10,396 nt of DNA from Holosporales bacterium. GTDB lineage: Bacteria > Pseudomonadota > Alphaproteobacteria > RUG11792. The first letter of the stretch is position 1; every line of letters starts with the position of its first letter. Positions 1-8,700 of the stretch are shown here, in pieces. The notes beneath the pieces are model-generated. The model ran no database searches. It was given only the letters and a program-made list of their open reading frames with translations, and was not told where the DNA came from. Where the stretch lies: contig JAIROR010000033.1 in NCBI GenBank assembly GCA_031257415.1, positions 1 through 10,396 on the forward strand, given 5' to 3'. The translations under genes were made by a program, and so were the position numbers.

Positions 1-357
1 AGTACTCCTGGGTCTACGGCGGCTGGTACTGCGGCTCAGTCTGGTGCTCCGGTTCCGACTAGTACTCCTGGGTCTACGGCAGCTGGTACTACCGTGCCGG
101 CCAGTACTCCTGGGTCTACGGCAGCTGGTACTACCGTGCCGGCCAGTACTCCTGGGTCTATTGCATCTAGTACTGCGGCTCAGTCTGGTGTTCCGGCCCC
201 TGGTACTCCTGGGTCTATTGCATCTAGTACTGCGGCTCAGTCTGGTGTTTCGGCTCCTAGTACTCCTGAGTCTACGGCAGCTGGTACTACCGTGCCGGCC
301 AGCACTCCTGGGTCTACGGCACCTGGTACCGCGGCTCAGTCTGGTGCTCCGGCTCCT
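1..357 (+). repeat. Mosaic tandem repeats coding for Ser/Thr/Pro/Gly/Ala units
   Basis: Seven units start with STPGS or a close variant (G/STPES, GTPGS). Long units of 19-20 residues carry an AAQSGxPxP tail (bases 1-60, 145-201, 202-258, 301-357). Short units of 14 residues end in AAGTTVPA (61-102, 103-144, 259-300). The array continues beyond the left edge. Long and short units are interleaved, which points to unequal exchange between two unit types. Many codons are identical between units. Confidence 0.9.
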
Positions 358-2259
358 CAGTTGCTGGGGACCATTGCTTTGCTACCATATTCGCCTGCTT
401 ATGTTCCTCAGTCCATGATACCGGGGGCACCTTTTGTGTTCCAGCCTCCCGCTTTGCAGTCTTTCCCTCAAGAGAGTAACGGAACAATACATGCCACCCC
501 TCATGAGAAACCAAAGGACGATGGGACGATATATGCCACCCCTCATGAGAAACCAAAGGACGATGGGACGATATATGCCGTACCTCATGAGAAACCAAAG
601 GACGATGGGACGATATACGCCGTACCTCTTGAGGATGTGCTGAAAGCTCAGAATTCAGCATCGATGACAACGCCAGCCCCTGCATCTTCAGGTTCTCCCC
701 CTGCTGTTACGCATAATCTCGTTGAGCAGAGCGGAAGAGTTTTCGCCGCGGGGGACAAGCAATCTTCATCGGTAGCAGCCAATGCAGCACAAGTTTCAGT
801 GCCGCAGGCACATGCCCAGGAACCAGCACATGTCCCAGTTCCAACTCAGGCCCAAGCACCGGTAGTACAGGCTCCAGCACAAGTTTCAGTGCCGCAGGCA
901 CATGCGCAGGAACCAGCACATGCCCAGGCTCCAACTCAGGCCCCAGCACCGGTAGTACAGGCTTCAGCACAAGTTTCAGTGCCGCAGGCACATGCCCAGG
1001 AACCTGCACATGTCTCAGTTCCAACTCAGGCCCCGCCACCGGTAGCGCAGGCTCAGGAATCCCCGGCCCAGTCGGCAGTTGCCTCGGTGGCCTCAGCATT
1101 AGCTCAGGTGCCGGCGGCACTGGCTACAGTAGCCCAGGTATCGGCCCCGGCACCAGCGCCACAGATAGTGCAGCAGCCACCAGCCCAGGTACCAGTTCCA
1201 ACTCAGATAGTACAGCAGCCTTCGGTTCAGGCACCGGTACTGGCTCCTGCTGCGGTTCAACAGGCTACTCCGCATGATTTTTCTTCACTGAACGTCGGAG
1301 GAGGGCAGGGCAGTAAGCAAGATGACGGAGTAGGAATACTTGATGCTCTCAGGATACTGGCTGGAAGCGTTAAGGAAGCTGCGAAGGTGGCGAATTCGGG
1401 TGAAGGAGGGGCGGCTGCTCTTGAGGCAGCAGCCGGTGGAGCTGAGAATGCGAGCGCTGATCTGATCGAGGAAAGAAAAAAGACGGAGATGGCAAAGGAT
1501 GCGACTCCAAATGAAACAGAGAAGCCGCGCGAGGACGCCTCTGCATTTGCTGAAAAGTCTGAGAAGTCAAAAGAAGATTCCAGTGAAAAGAAGTCCAATA
1601 ATGAGGGGGAAAACAAAAAGGATAGCTTCAGCGCATTCATCAAAAAGAAGCCTGAGGAGGAAGAGGATTTCACTCCATTGGGTAGTCACTTTGAATCTCG
1701 ACTGGAAGAAGACGACAAAAAGTCCAATAAGAAAGCTTTTGGGACAGGCGATAAGGTCAAGATCGAGATTGGCACAGAGGCGACGAAAAATTCAGTCGAT
1801 GGTATTACAAAGGACCGAACAAAAACAGCCAGGGCACTGAAAATTTTGAGCAAGTATGACAAAGATGAACTCAGAAAGTGCGCCAATTTGTGGGATGTTC
1901 TTAAGAATTACGTTGGTTCGGAGGAGTTCACCGAGATGGCTGAGAATCCGAAGAATTCGAAAAAAATAACGGCGTTTTTGACGAAACTTAGCAAGCAAGA
2001 TCGCGAGAAAGTTATCAAGATTACAGGGATAAATAGGGAGCCGGCAACACTAGATGACGCTGATGTTGAGGTTCTCACGATAGAGGAGTCCGTTATGGAA
2101 ATGTTCGATACTGCGAGCAAAAATGAACATATCAAGAATCTGGCTGATTTGGCCGCTGCTGCAGAAGAAATTTTGACCCCTGACATCTACAAGTGTGTTC
2201 GAGAAAAATTTGCCGAGGAGAAACAAACTTCGCCGAAAAAGGGTAAATCTCGAGGTTAA
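1..2259 (+). CDS. Large tandem-repeat protein, 3' part only (5' end off the window)
   Basis: The frame is open from base 1 to the stop at 2257-2259, so at least 752 codons are present and the true start lies to the left; the GTG at 94 is inside the repeat array and is not a credible start. Visible order: a Ser/Thr/Pro/Gly/Ala mosaic (bases 1-357), a Pro/Phe-rich linker, four 14-residue units around GTIYATPHEKPKDD (481-636), three 30-residue Ala/Gln/Pro/Val units (787-1053), more Gln/Pro-rich sequence with IVQQP motifs, a Gly/Ala-rich helix-like stretch (about 1320-1460), a long Lys/Glu-rich region (about 1465-1740), and a C-terminal, mostly helical region (about 1800-2220) ending in a basic tail. 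I recognise no catalytic motif and no membrane span in the visible part. The composition suggests an extended, surface-exposed or secreted protein, or a host-directed effector, but that is inference. The gene points toward nth (convergent). Real coding status is supported by the long frame and by in-frame repeats whose lengths are all multiples of three. Confidence 0.85.
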   Translation, partial: STPGSTAAGTAAQSGAPVPTSTPGSTAAGTTVPASTPGSTAAGTTVPASTPGSIASSTAAQSGVPAPGTPGSIASSTAAQSGVSAPSTPESTAAGTTVPASTPGSTAPGTAAQSGAPAPQLLGTIALLPYSPAYVPQSMIPGAPFVFQPPALQSFPQESNGTIHATPHEKPKDDGTIYATPHEKPKDDGTIYAVPHEKPKDDGTIYAVPLEDVLKAQNSASMTTPAPASSGSPPAVTHNLVEQSGRVFAAGDKQSSSVAANAAQVSVPQAHAQEPAHVPVPTQAQAPVVQAPAQVSVPQAHAQEPAHAQAPTQAPAPVVQASAQVSVPQAHAQEPAHVSVPTQAPPPVAQAQESPAQSAVASVASALAQVPAALATVAQVSAPAPAPQIVQQPPAQVPVPTQIVQQPSVQAPVLAPAAVQQATPHDFSSLNVGGGQGSKQDDGVGILDALRILAGSVKEAAKVANSGEGGAAALEAAAGGAENASADLIEERKKTEMAKDATPNETEKPREDASAFAEKSEKSKEDSSEKKSNNEGENKKDSFSAFIKKKPEEEEDFTPLGSHFESRLEEDDKKSNKKAFGTGDKVKIEIGTEATKNSVDGITKDRTKTARALKILSKYDKDELRKCANLWDVLKNYVGSEEFTEMAENPKNSKKITAFLTKLSKQDREKVIKITGINREPATLDDADVEVLTIEESVMEMFDTASKNEHIKNLADLAAAAEEILTPDIYKCVREKFAEEKQTSPKKGKSRG
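481..636 (+). repeat. 42-base tandem repeat (14-residue unit GTIYATPHEKPKDD)
   Basis: Units lie at 481-522, 523-564, 565-606 and a partial fourth from 607, where the sequence leaves the pattern at PLED. The first three share an almost unchanged HEKPKDD half at the nucleotide level; variation is limited to GTIHAT, GTIYAT and GTIYAV. The near-identity suggests recent expansion inside the repeat-protein gene. Confidence 0.93.
787..1053 (+). repeat. 90-base tandem repeat (30-residue Ala/Gln/Pro/Val unit)
   Basis: Three units start at 787, 877 and 967, each opening with AQVSVPQAHAQEPAH followed by a PTQAxAPVVQA-type half. The first halves are nearly identical in DNA; the second halves drift (PVPTQAQAP, QAPTQAPAP, SVPTQAPPP). 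The sequence after 1053 keeps the same composition without a fixed period, including two IVQQP motifs near 1165-1225. Confidence 0.9.
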
Positions 2260-2633
2260 CGCGCAAACTATCGCCGATTCCGAAGATCGTCGAATTGTCC
2301 CTATCATATTTTTTTGTCTCATAGTTTTTATAAAAATATCTTTCGAATTAATAATAACAATATTTGCAATCAGAGGCCCTAGTATTCAAATAAAAGCTAT
2401 TAGATTTATATTGTTAATGCTTATCACATACATCACATTTGGAACTGATCTTTTTCCACATTTGTATCATAGATTTTCACTGTTGTCCAAGGGGTAATGG
2501 CCCCGCTTATGCTTGCAGAAATTCCATTTGTATTGGGATTTTTTTTACAGAAGTCATTACGATGTATTGTAACGAGTTTGGAATATGGAAATCCAACACA
2601 ACTGGTTAGGTAGGCTCTATATTTTAAAAACCT
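2260..2633. other. A+T-rich intergenic region between convergent genes
   Basis: This 374-base stretch separates the stop of the repeat protein from the stop of nth. It holds a terminator on the + strand at 2519-2546. An open frame (+, 2195-2497) crosses much of it and encodes a hydrophobic stretch from about 2280, but it overlaps the upstream gene, has no ribosome binding site that I can see, and its composition is what A+T-rich noncoding DNA would give. I see no RNA gene. Confidence 0.6.
2519..2546 (+). terminator. Rho-independent terminator
   Basis: AAATTCCA (2519-2526) pairs with TGGGATTT (2534-2541), including one G-T wobble, around a seven-base loop, and is followed directly by a T run to 2546. 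It lies about 260 bases after the stop of the repeat protein, the nearest + strand gene. On the other strand the hairpin is not followed by T residues, so it does not serve nth. Confidence 0.6.
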
Positions 2634-3278
2634 CTAAAAAAATTGTCCTAAAGATCTCTGCGTGTGGGGGCACAGATGTTTTACAACGCACTCACTACAT
2701 TTTGGATTCTTGGCTATACAGACATATCTTCCGTGCAGAACCAGTAAATTACTGGCATTGATGTGGTATTCGAGAGGAACTTTCTTTATAAGATCGCTCT
2801 CAACTGCGGTTGGCGACGAAGAATTTGTCAGCCCCAATCTTTTGGACACCCTGAGGACGTGTGTATCGACTGCTATGAATGGCATGCGGAATAAAGTATT
2901 GGCGATAACGTTTGCGGATTTCCTACCTATTCCTGATAACTTTTCCAGCTCATTTCTGTTTTGGGGGATTTTCCCGTCGAACCTATCGATTATTTCTCTC
3001 GAAAACAGCATTATGTTCTTGGCTTTGCTGTTGTATAAACCTATTGATCTTATAATCTCAACGATGTTCTTGTTCAGTTCTATCATATCGTATGGGTTAT
3101 CTGCAATATCAAATAGTGATTTTGTGATTTTGTTGACTGCGGAATCTTTTGCTTGAGCAGAAAGTATTACTGCTATACAAAATGTATAATCGTTTACAAA
3201 TTGAAGTTCCGTTGTTGGATTTTTGATATTTTGGGATAGTGCCTCAAATATGGCCGTCACGTTTTCTATACTTTGCAT
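2634..3278 (-). CDS. nth: Endonuclease III (DNA glycosylase / AP lyase)
   Basis: A base-excision repair enzyme that removes oxidised pyrimidines and nicks at abasic sites by beta-elimination. The protein has 214 residues, against 211 for E. coli Nth, and key positions fall on the same numbers. The helix-hairpin-helix is LSGIGRKSANVI (residues 114-125) with the Schiff-base Lys120. The catalytic Asp138 is in AVDTHVLRVSKRLGL. The [4Fe-4S] loop is Cys187-X6-Cys194-X2-Cys197-X5-Cys203. The N-terminal QAKDSAVNKITKSLF segment (about residues 42-56) takes the place of the family's usual QxTDxxVNxxTxxLF. The ATG at 3276-3278 gives a full-length protein; its upstream sequence shows no strong Shine-Dalgarno. 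The gene stands alone, convergent with the repeat protein and divergent from the Skp-like gene. It appears intact. A MutY reading is unlikely, because the protein is short and has no C-terminal MutT-like domain. Confidence 0.96.
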   Translation of the reverse strand: MQSIENVTAIFEALSQNIKNPTTELQFVNDYTFCIAVILSAQAKDSAVNKITKSLFDIADNPYDMIELNKNIVEIIRSIGLYNSKAKNIMLFSREIIDRFDGKIPQNRNELEKLSGIGRKSANVIANTLFRMPFIAVDTHVLRVSKRLGLTNSSSPTAVESDLIKKVPLEYHINASNLLVLHGRYVCIAKNPKCSECVVKHLCPHTQRSLGQFF

Positions 3279-3352
3279 TTTAGTGGAAGCCTAAAAATAT
3301 CTCTGCTAGAATTTAGCACAAGAGTGAGCAGCGGCGCTATTGGCTGATAGGT
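3279..3352. promoter_or_regulatory. Divergent promoter region between nth and the Skp-like gene
   Basis: Both genes must be transcribed out of, or through, this 74-base gap. On the + strand, TAGAAT at 3307-3312 is a fair -10 box, but the matching -35 position (TGGAAG, 3284-3289) is poor. On the - strand only weak boxes are visible. The assignment rests mainly on the divergent layout. Confidence 0.3.
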
Positions 3353-3958
3353 ATGGTTTTTTCTGAGCTTCTGAAGAATAAAAATCTACTGGTTTTGGTT
3401 TTGTCTGTGCTTATTGTTGCCTCGTCTGTTTTTCTAATTGTTAAGGCGGCAACTCAAGAAAACAGCGCAGAGGTTGATATTGCACCGGCAACGAAAATAG
3501 CAATCATAGACAGCATGAAGCTTAAATCAGAAGCATTGTGTTTTAAAGCTCTCAGAGGGCTTGAGTCGCGATTAACTGAAGTTATTTCGAAAATGAAAGA
3601 AGAGGAGAATAAAGCCAAAGCAGAATATGAGAAAATTAGAAATGGGAAAGACAAAAAGGAACGTATAAGGAATATAGAAAAAAATGAAGAGAAATGGCGG
3701 CAGACGGCGGCGAAGCTCACAGAGGAAATTCAAGAAATACGAAATTTGGATGAGAAGCTTTCCACGACTATAAAAAAGAAACTTGATGAAGCAATAAAGT
3801 TAGTTGCCGAGGAGCACGGGATAGATATAGTGCTGAACGATCGGATAATAGATGTTGTTTCAGTATTTTATGCAAATAAAGCATCTGATATAACTAATGC
3901 GGTAATCAGGGAGCTAAATAAAATTACTCCTGCTATCGACTTGGATAAATTGAAATAG
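3353..3958 (+). CDS. Skp/OmpH-family periplasmic chaperone-like protein
   Basis: The 201-residue protein has one hydrophobic segment near the N-terminus (about residues 12-31), then KIAIIDSMKLKSEAL (48-62), a long Lys/Glu-rich coiled coil (about 63-150), then VAEEHGIDIVLNDRIIDVVSVFYA (151-174) and a DITNAVIRELN end (179-189). This is the OmpH/Skp layout: a short beta strand, two long helices forming a tentacle, a returning strand and a C-terminal helix. In that family, trimers hold unfolded outer-membrane proteins in the periplasm. The hydrophobic segment may be a signal peptide (possible cleavage near KAA, 31-33) or an uncleaved anchor. It is longer than E. coli Skp (161 residues with its signal). 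In many proteobacteria skp sits between bamA and lpxD; here it stands alone between nth and an efflux operon, so it may be a second copy with a different client. The start at 3353 has only a weak ribosome binding site. Confidence 0.75.
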   Translation: MVFSELLKNKNLLVLVLSVLIVASSVFLIVKAATQENSAEVDIAPATKIAIIDSMKLKSEALCFKALRGLESRLTEVISKMKEEENKAKAEYEKIRNGKDKKERIRNIEKNEEKWRQTAAKLTEEIQEIRNLDEKLSTTIKKKLDEAIKLVAEEHGIDIVLNDRIIDVVSVFYANKASDITNAVIRELNKITPAIDLDKLK

Positions 3959-4134
3959 ACATGTTATATTGATTTGCATGCGCGCTTTTGCGGTCAGCAG
4001 GTTGGATGCATTTCGACAGAGCGCCATTCAATTTCAAAAGATTTCAGAAGGAATCTGTTGCGTAAATTACAAATTAACAAAATATTGTTGCCCTAAAAGG
4101 GATATAAAATAGTTTATATGATTTATAGCTGATA

Positions 4135-4165
4135 AAAAAATATCTTAGTCGCTAATCGATTTTTT
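4135..4165. promoter_or_regulatory. Symmetric dyad upstream of the efflux operon (possible operator)
   Basis: The sequence is symmetric around base 4150: AAAAAAT (4135-4141) mirrors ATTTTTT (4159-4165), and TTAG (4145-4148) mirrors CTAA (4152-4155), separated by three unpaired bases on each side. It ends just before the -10 box at 4170 and would cover the -35 region, the usual place for a repressor or activator site. No regulator gene is nearby in the window. It could also be a chance product of A+T-rich DNA. Confidence 0.35.
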
Positions 4166-4175
4166 ATGATACAAT
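4145..4175 (+). promoter_or_regulatory. Extended -10 promoter for the efflux operon
   Basis: TGATACAAT (4167-4175) is an extended -10: TG, one base, then TACAAT, which is one base off consensus. The -35 area is weak (TTAGTC at 4145-4150, spacer 19), as is common with extended -10 promoters. Transcription would start near 4182, about 58 bases before the adaptor start codon. A possible ribosome binding site, AGAAGG, is at 4222-4227. Confidence 0.45.
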
Positions 4176-4239
4176 ATACGTATGTTTGAGCGGTATTTGA
4201 AGAGCGCTTAAAGTGGCGCCTAGAAGGTGTGGTTAGCTG

Positions 4240-5739
4240 ATGAGGATAAGGGATATATTAAAGTCTTTTGGTAACTTTTGGGGAAACGTGTTGTTTTCGA
4301 AGAACAGGAAAGAATATCTGGCAAGCAACATGGATAAGCTCGGGGGGCAAATTGTTGTTTTGGTGATTTTGCTGTTGCTGTCGGTTGTTGTGTATAAAGC
4401 CTCAAAGCCGACAGTCAGGGGGCTGTGCCGTATTGCTCTAACTTCTTCAGAAGAGATGGATGCCATGTCTTCTGCGGAGAGAAGGGTTGTTGGAGTTGAA
4501 GCCAAAAAGGTTGTTTCTGGAACGACTTTGCGCCAGGTCAGAAGCATAGGGACAATGAAAGCCAATGCGGAAGTGGTGATAAAATCCGAAATTCCTGGAA
4601 AGATAAAGGAGATACTTTTCACGGAGGGGGGCGAGGTTAAGGCCGGGGACGAATTGATAAGATTCGAGGACGATTTGTATATTGCCGGTAAAGAGAAAGC
4701 AGAAGCGACATATATGTTGCACAAGGCGGAATATGAAAGAATGAATAGGCTGTATAAGCAAAATGCTGGATCTTTGAAGGACTATGAAAAAACGCTGGCC
4801 GAGATGAATATATCAAAGGCGCAGCTCAGTGAGGCGAAGTTCCAGCTTTCAAGGACATCCATCAGGGCGCCATTCTCCGGGGTTATTGGGATTATGAAAG
4901 TGAACGTCGGAAATATAGTGCAGCAGCATACGGAGCTCGTCACCATTGTTGACAATTCCAATGTGAAAGTCGAATTCATGATTCCAGCCAGGTTTATAGA
5001 GGATATAGCTGTTGGGCAGAGCGTAGAGATTTCGGTTGATTCGTTCCCAGACAAAACGTTCAGCGGCATGGTGGATGCCGTGGATTCCGAGGTCGATACA
5101 AAGAATCACAGTATATTAGTTAGAGCCGTTATCCCAAATCCGAATGGTCTTCTGAAGCACGGGTTGTTTGCCAATGTAACGCTCGTGACAGGGGAAAAGA
5201 GCGATGTTCTGTTGATTGATGAGGAGTCGTTGGACAGAGAAGGATCAAGAGAATTTGTATGGGCGATAGACGAGAAGGGCAGAGCGTATATGAAGCAGGT
5301 TTTGACGGGGGCAAGAGACGACCACGGCGTTGAGGTTGTCGCCGGATTGAAGGAAGGCGAATATGTTGTGACTGCTGGCCATCTGAAGCTTTCGAATGGA
5401 GTTAAGGTCAGGATTCTGAATGCTCCTGTCGCCGAAAGGGAAATGTTTGACGGGGAGAAGGAAGCAGTTAGGAAGGCAGAGGCGGCCGAAGAGGCCGAGG
5501 ACAATTCCGAAAAAGGATTCTTGAAGAAGTTCATTTCAAAATTTACTAAAAAGCCTGAAGGAAAGCAAGGTAAAGACACTGTAATGGACAATAGATCTCA
5601 ACGATCTGGAAGAGAACAAAATGCGACGAACGTAGGGGGAGATGAATCGGATGTCGATGAGGATGAAATAAGTCCTATAGAACCGGACGGGTTGGACAGC
5701 GAATCGTCGGAAGAAACTGGGAATAAAGCGGAGGCATAA
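4240..5739 (+). CDS. RND efflux periplasmic adaptor (membrane fusion protein, HlyD/AcrA type)
   Basis: This 499-residue protein would link the inner-membrane RND pump to an outer-membrane channel. Order: a basic cytoplasmic N-terminus (1-34), one membrane span (about 36-53), a first barrel/lipoyl half with VVIKSEIPGKIKEILFTEGG (112-131) and VKAGDELIRFED, a short helical hairpin (about 148-203), the second lipoyl half SIRAPFSGVIGIMKVNVGNIV (207-227), a beta barrel (about 240-318, with HGLFANVTL) and a membrane-proximal domain (about 320-395). The span replaces the cleaved lipoprotein signal seen in AcrA; there is no lipobox Cys. After about residue 397 comes a roughly 100-residue charged tail: Ala/Glu-rich, then Lys-rich (LKKFISKFTKK), then strongly acidic (DESDVDEDE). 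Such a tail is unusual for the family. The pump gene starts 12 bases after the stop, so the two are almost certainly co-transcribed. The start at 4240 supplies the positive-inside N-terminus. Confidence 0.92.
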   Translation: MRIRDILKSFGNFWGNVLFSKNRKEYLASNMDKLGGQIVVLVILLLLSVVVYKASKPTVRGLCRIALTSSEEMDAMSSAERRVVGVEAKKVVSGTTLRQVRSIGTMKANAEVVIKSEIPGKIKEILFTEGGEVKAGDELIRFEDDLYIAGKEKAEATYMLHKAEYERMNRLYKQNAGSLKDYEKTLAEMNISKAQLSEAKFQLSRTSIRAPFSGVIGIMKVNVGNIVQQHTELVTIVDNSNVKVEFMIPARFIEDIAVGQSVEISVDSFPDKTFSGMVDAVDSEVDTKNHSILVRAVIPNPNGLLKHGLFANVTLVTGEKSDVLLIDEESLDREGSREFVWAIDEKGRAYMKQVLTGARDDHGVEVVAGLKEGEYVVTAGHLKLSNGVKVRILNAPVAEREMFDGEKEAVRKAEAAEEAEDNSEKGFLKKFISKFTKKPEGKQGKDTVMDNRSQRSGREQNATNVGGDESDVDEDEISPIEPDGLDSESSEETGNKAEA

Positions 5740-5751
5740 AAGAGAATAGCT

Positions 5752-8700
5752 ATGAATATATCAGAAATTTGCATAAAGAGACCGGTTTTCGCATGGGTGA
5801 TGACACTCGTGATTATATTGCTGGGGCTCGTAACTGGGGATAGGTTGCAAATTCGCCAATACCCAAAAATCTCTTCTAACTTTGTTACGATAAAGATGGA
5901 TTATCATGGAGTCGGTCCAGAGATCATTGAAAACCAGATTACGAGAAATATAGAGGAAGCAGTGTCAGGTATCGATGGTATAGAGACTATCAAGTCAACG
6001 AGTGACAATGGAACAGGTAAGGTTGTGCTTGAGATGGCCGAGGGCAGGGATATTGATAGCGCAACCAATGACATAAGGGACCGTCTGGGCAAATCCGAAG
6101 ATAAGTTTCCTGATGACGCCCAGAAGCCAGTACTTACGAAAGCCGGGTCTGGAGAAAGATCGATCATTACCATGGTTTTGACAAGTAGCAAGATGGATCC
6201 GAGGGAGCTGCATAACTATGCCTCCAATGAGCTGAGTCACGCCCTTGAGGCGGTCCCAGGAGTGGCCAGAGTTGATGTTTATGGCTCCGGAAAATACAAG
6301 ATGTCCTTGGCGCTTAATCCAAGAAAACTGGCCTTTTATAGTTTGACTGTTCTTGATGTCGTGAACGCCGTCAGGAGGCAGAACATTGAGCGCCCAGCAG
6401 GGAAGATAGTTAGCAGAGACAGAGAATATGTCATAACGACTGTCGCTGATGCCCAGACTCCCGAAGAATTTGAAAATATTCCGATTGTTACGAAGCATAA
6501 AAATATTATTAAATTGCGAGATGTCGGAAAGGCCAAACTTGATACGGATGACACCAAAGTCGCATCCAGGTATAATGGGGAGAAAGTCGTCAGTATGTCG
6601 GTTATTGCGCAGTCTTCGTCCAATCCTATTCAAGTCGCCAGAGGAATTAAGGCGAAGCATGCGGAGTTAAACAAACAAGTTCCCGAAGGAGTCAAGTTAT
6701 CTGTTGCCTATGATCATACGACGTTTATAGAAAAATCACTTCATGAAGTCTACAAAACTATAATTGAGGCGATTTTGCTTGTTGTTCTTGTTGTGTTCGT
6801 ATTCCTCAGGTCGATGAGGGCCGCATTTGTTCCTCTCATAACCGTTCCGATATCGCTTATCGGTGCCCTGTTTCTCATGTATATGTTCAATTTTACAATT
6901 AACAACATGACTTTGATGAGTATGGTGCTGGCTATTGGTCTTGTCGTCGATGATGCTATCGTCGTTCTTGAAAATATATACAAATACATAGAGAAAGGGT
7001 TCAACCCTATTAAAGCCGCCATAGAAGGAACAAAAGAAGTTAACTTTGCGGTCATCGCAATGACCCTCACTCTATGCGCAGTCTATACTCCCGTCGCTCT
7101 TGCGAGAGGAATAACCGGCCAATACTTCAAAGAATTTTCTGTGACTCTTGCTGGGGCAGTCCTCCTTTCTGGTTTTGTTGCTTTGACCCTTTCTCCAATG
7201 ATGTGCTCCAGGACCCTTGCCGCTCGAGATGGTAACAAAAAGAAATCTCCAGGGACTTCGGAATATTCTGTTATGTGGCAAACATTGAAAAGTAAATTGG
7301 ATACCTCCAGAATATTAAAGAAAACTGATGAAGGCTATGCCAAGTTGTTGGAGCGAGTTCTTGACAATAGGCTGAAGTCCGTCTTTGTCGCTGCTTTCTT
7401 TGTAACATTTGGCTTGACCACGTATCTCTTTTTGCCTTCAGAGCAGTTTCCCTATGAAGATGTTGGCAGAATCGGTTATCGTGGACACGCCCCTCAAACG
7501 TCGACTATCGGCTATACACAGAGGTATGTTGATGCCCTCGATAGAGCCTTGTCTGGGATACCTGAAGTGGAAAGTCGCCACTACGTTGTCACCAATCCAT
7601 CATTCGATGGAGTTGCTCTGTTGAAGGATGATAGGAAGCGATCAACTGATGAGGTCATGGCAGAAGTTAAGGAAAAGTATAATGCCGTCGCTGGTATTGA
7701 TGCTAGATTTGATTCAGGGCATGACGATAGCGATGATAGTTCGCGAGTCGTGACTTTTGTTTTGCGAGGCAACAAGTCTCATAAGGAGCTTCGAGCTATA
7801 TTGCAGAACTTAATAAATGATCTTCGCGATACTGGTATTGTCCAGTCTATGTGGTCAACGTCTAATGCAGAAGTCGAGGACTATACTGTCGAGATTCTGA
7901 GGGATAAGGCTTCCTCGCTTGATATTGATCCTGACACGATAGCCAATACAATAGATAGCTTGATTAGAGGTCGAGTAGCAAGCCATTTCAAGAAGGACAG
8001 TCGAATTTATGATGTTATGGTCGAAATAGAAGAGGGCTTCAAGAAGTCTCCGGATCAGATCGGAGACATATATGTTAAAACGTATGCAAATCAACGCGAG
8101 GCTATTCTTGTTCCTCTAACAGAGGTTATTTCTGTTTATGCGAAGTCAGGACCGGTTTCGATTTTCAGGTACAATAGAATGAGAGCCCAATCGGTTATGG
8201 GGATTTTGAAGCCGACTTGCAGTCTTGGCGAGGCGGTTAAGGTAATAAGCGATATCGGAAAAAGAAATCTGCCCGATGACATGTTCGTTGACTTCACAGA
8301 TGGTACGAAAAAATTCCTCACCGAATCCAATGTGATGCTTCTCATATTCATTCTTGCTTTGAGCTTTATATACCTCGTTATGGCAGCGCAATTTGAAAGT
8401 TGGCGTGATCCATTCATAATAATACTTTCAGTTCCGCTAGCCCTCGTTGGGGGGGTCCTGTCGCTGGCCTGCCTCAAATCTGGAAGCGTGAATATGTTTT
8501 CAAACATAGGATTCCTAACGTTGATTGGTCTTATAACCAAACACGGCATCCTTATTGTTGACTTTGCTAATAAACTTACCGATAAAGGAAGAAGTATTCG
8601 CGAGGCAATACAGGAGGCCTCTCAAAGAAGACTGCGGCCTATTATGATGACAACTTTCGCTATGGTTCTTGGATCTCTTCCTTTGGCTCTTGCAACAGGC

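Noticed and set aside
94..96. GTG as the start codon of the left-edge repeat protein
   Set aside because: It lies inside a repeat unit that recurs upstream in the same open frame, so it is an internal Val codon of a gene truncated by the window edge.
314..685. A - strand frame with a repeated RxISSHRPLVSHE peptide
   Set aside because: It is the antisense shadow of the 42-base repeats in the well-supported + strand gene.
2569..2595. Inverted repeat TTGGA/TCCAA between the convergent genes as the nth terminator
   Set aside because: The five-base stem is not followed by a T run in the - strand direction, so termination of nth is not explained by it.
3959..4134. tRNA or terminator in the spacer before the efflux operon
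   Set aside because: CCCTAAAAGGG (4092-4102) forms only a four-base stem without a following T run. No cloverleaf or TTCGA loop could be built from the G+C-rich part near 3978-4030.
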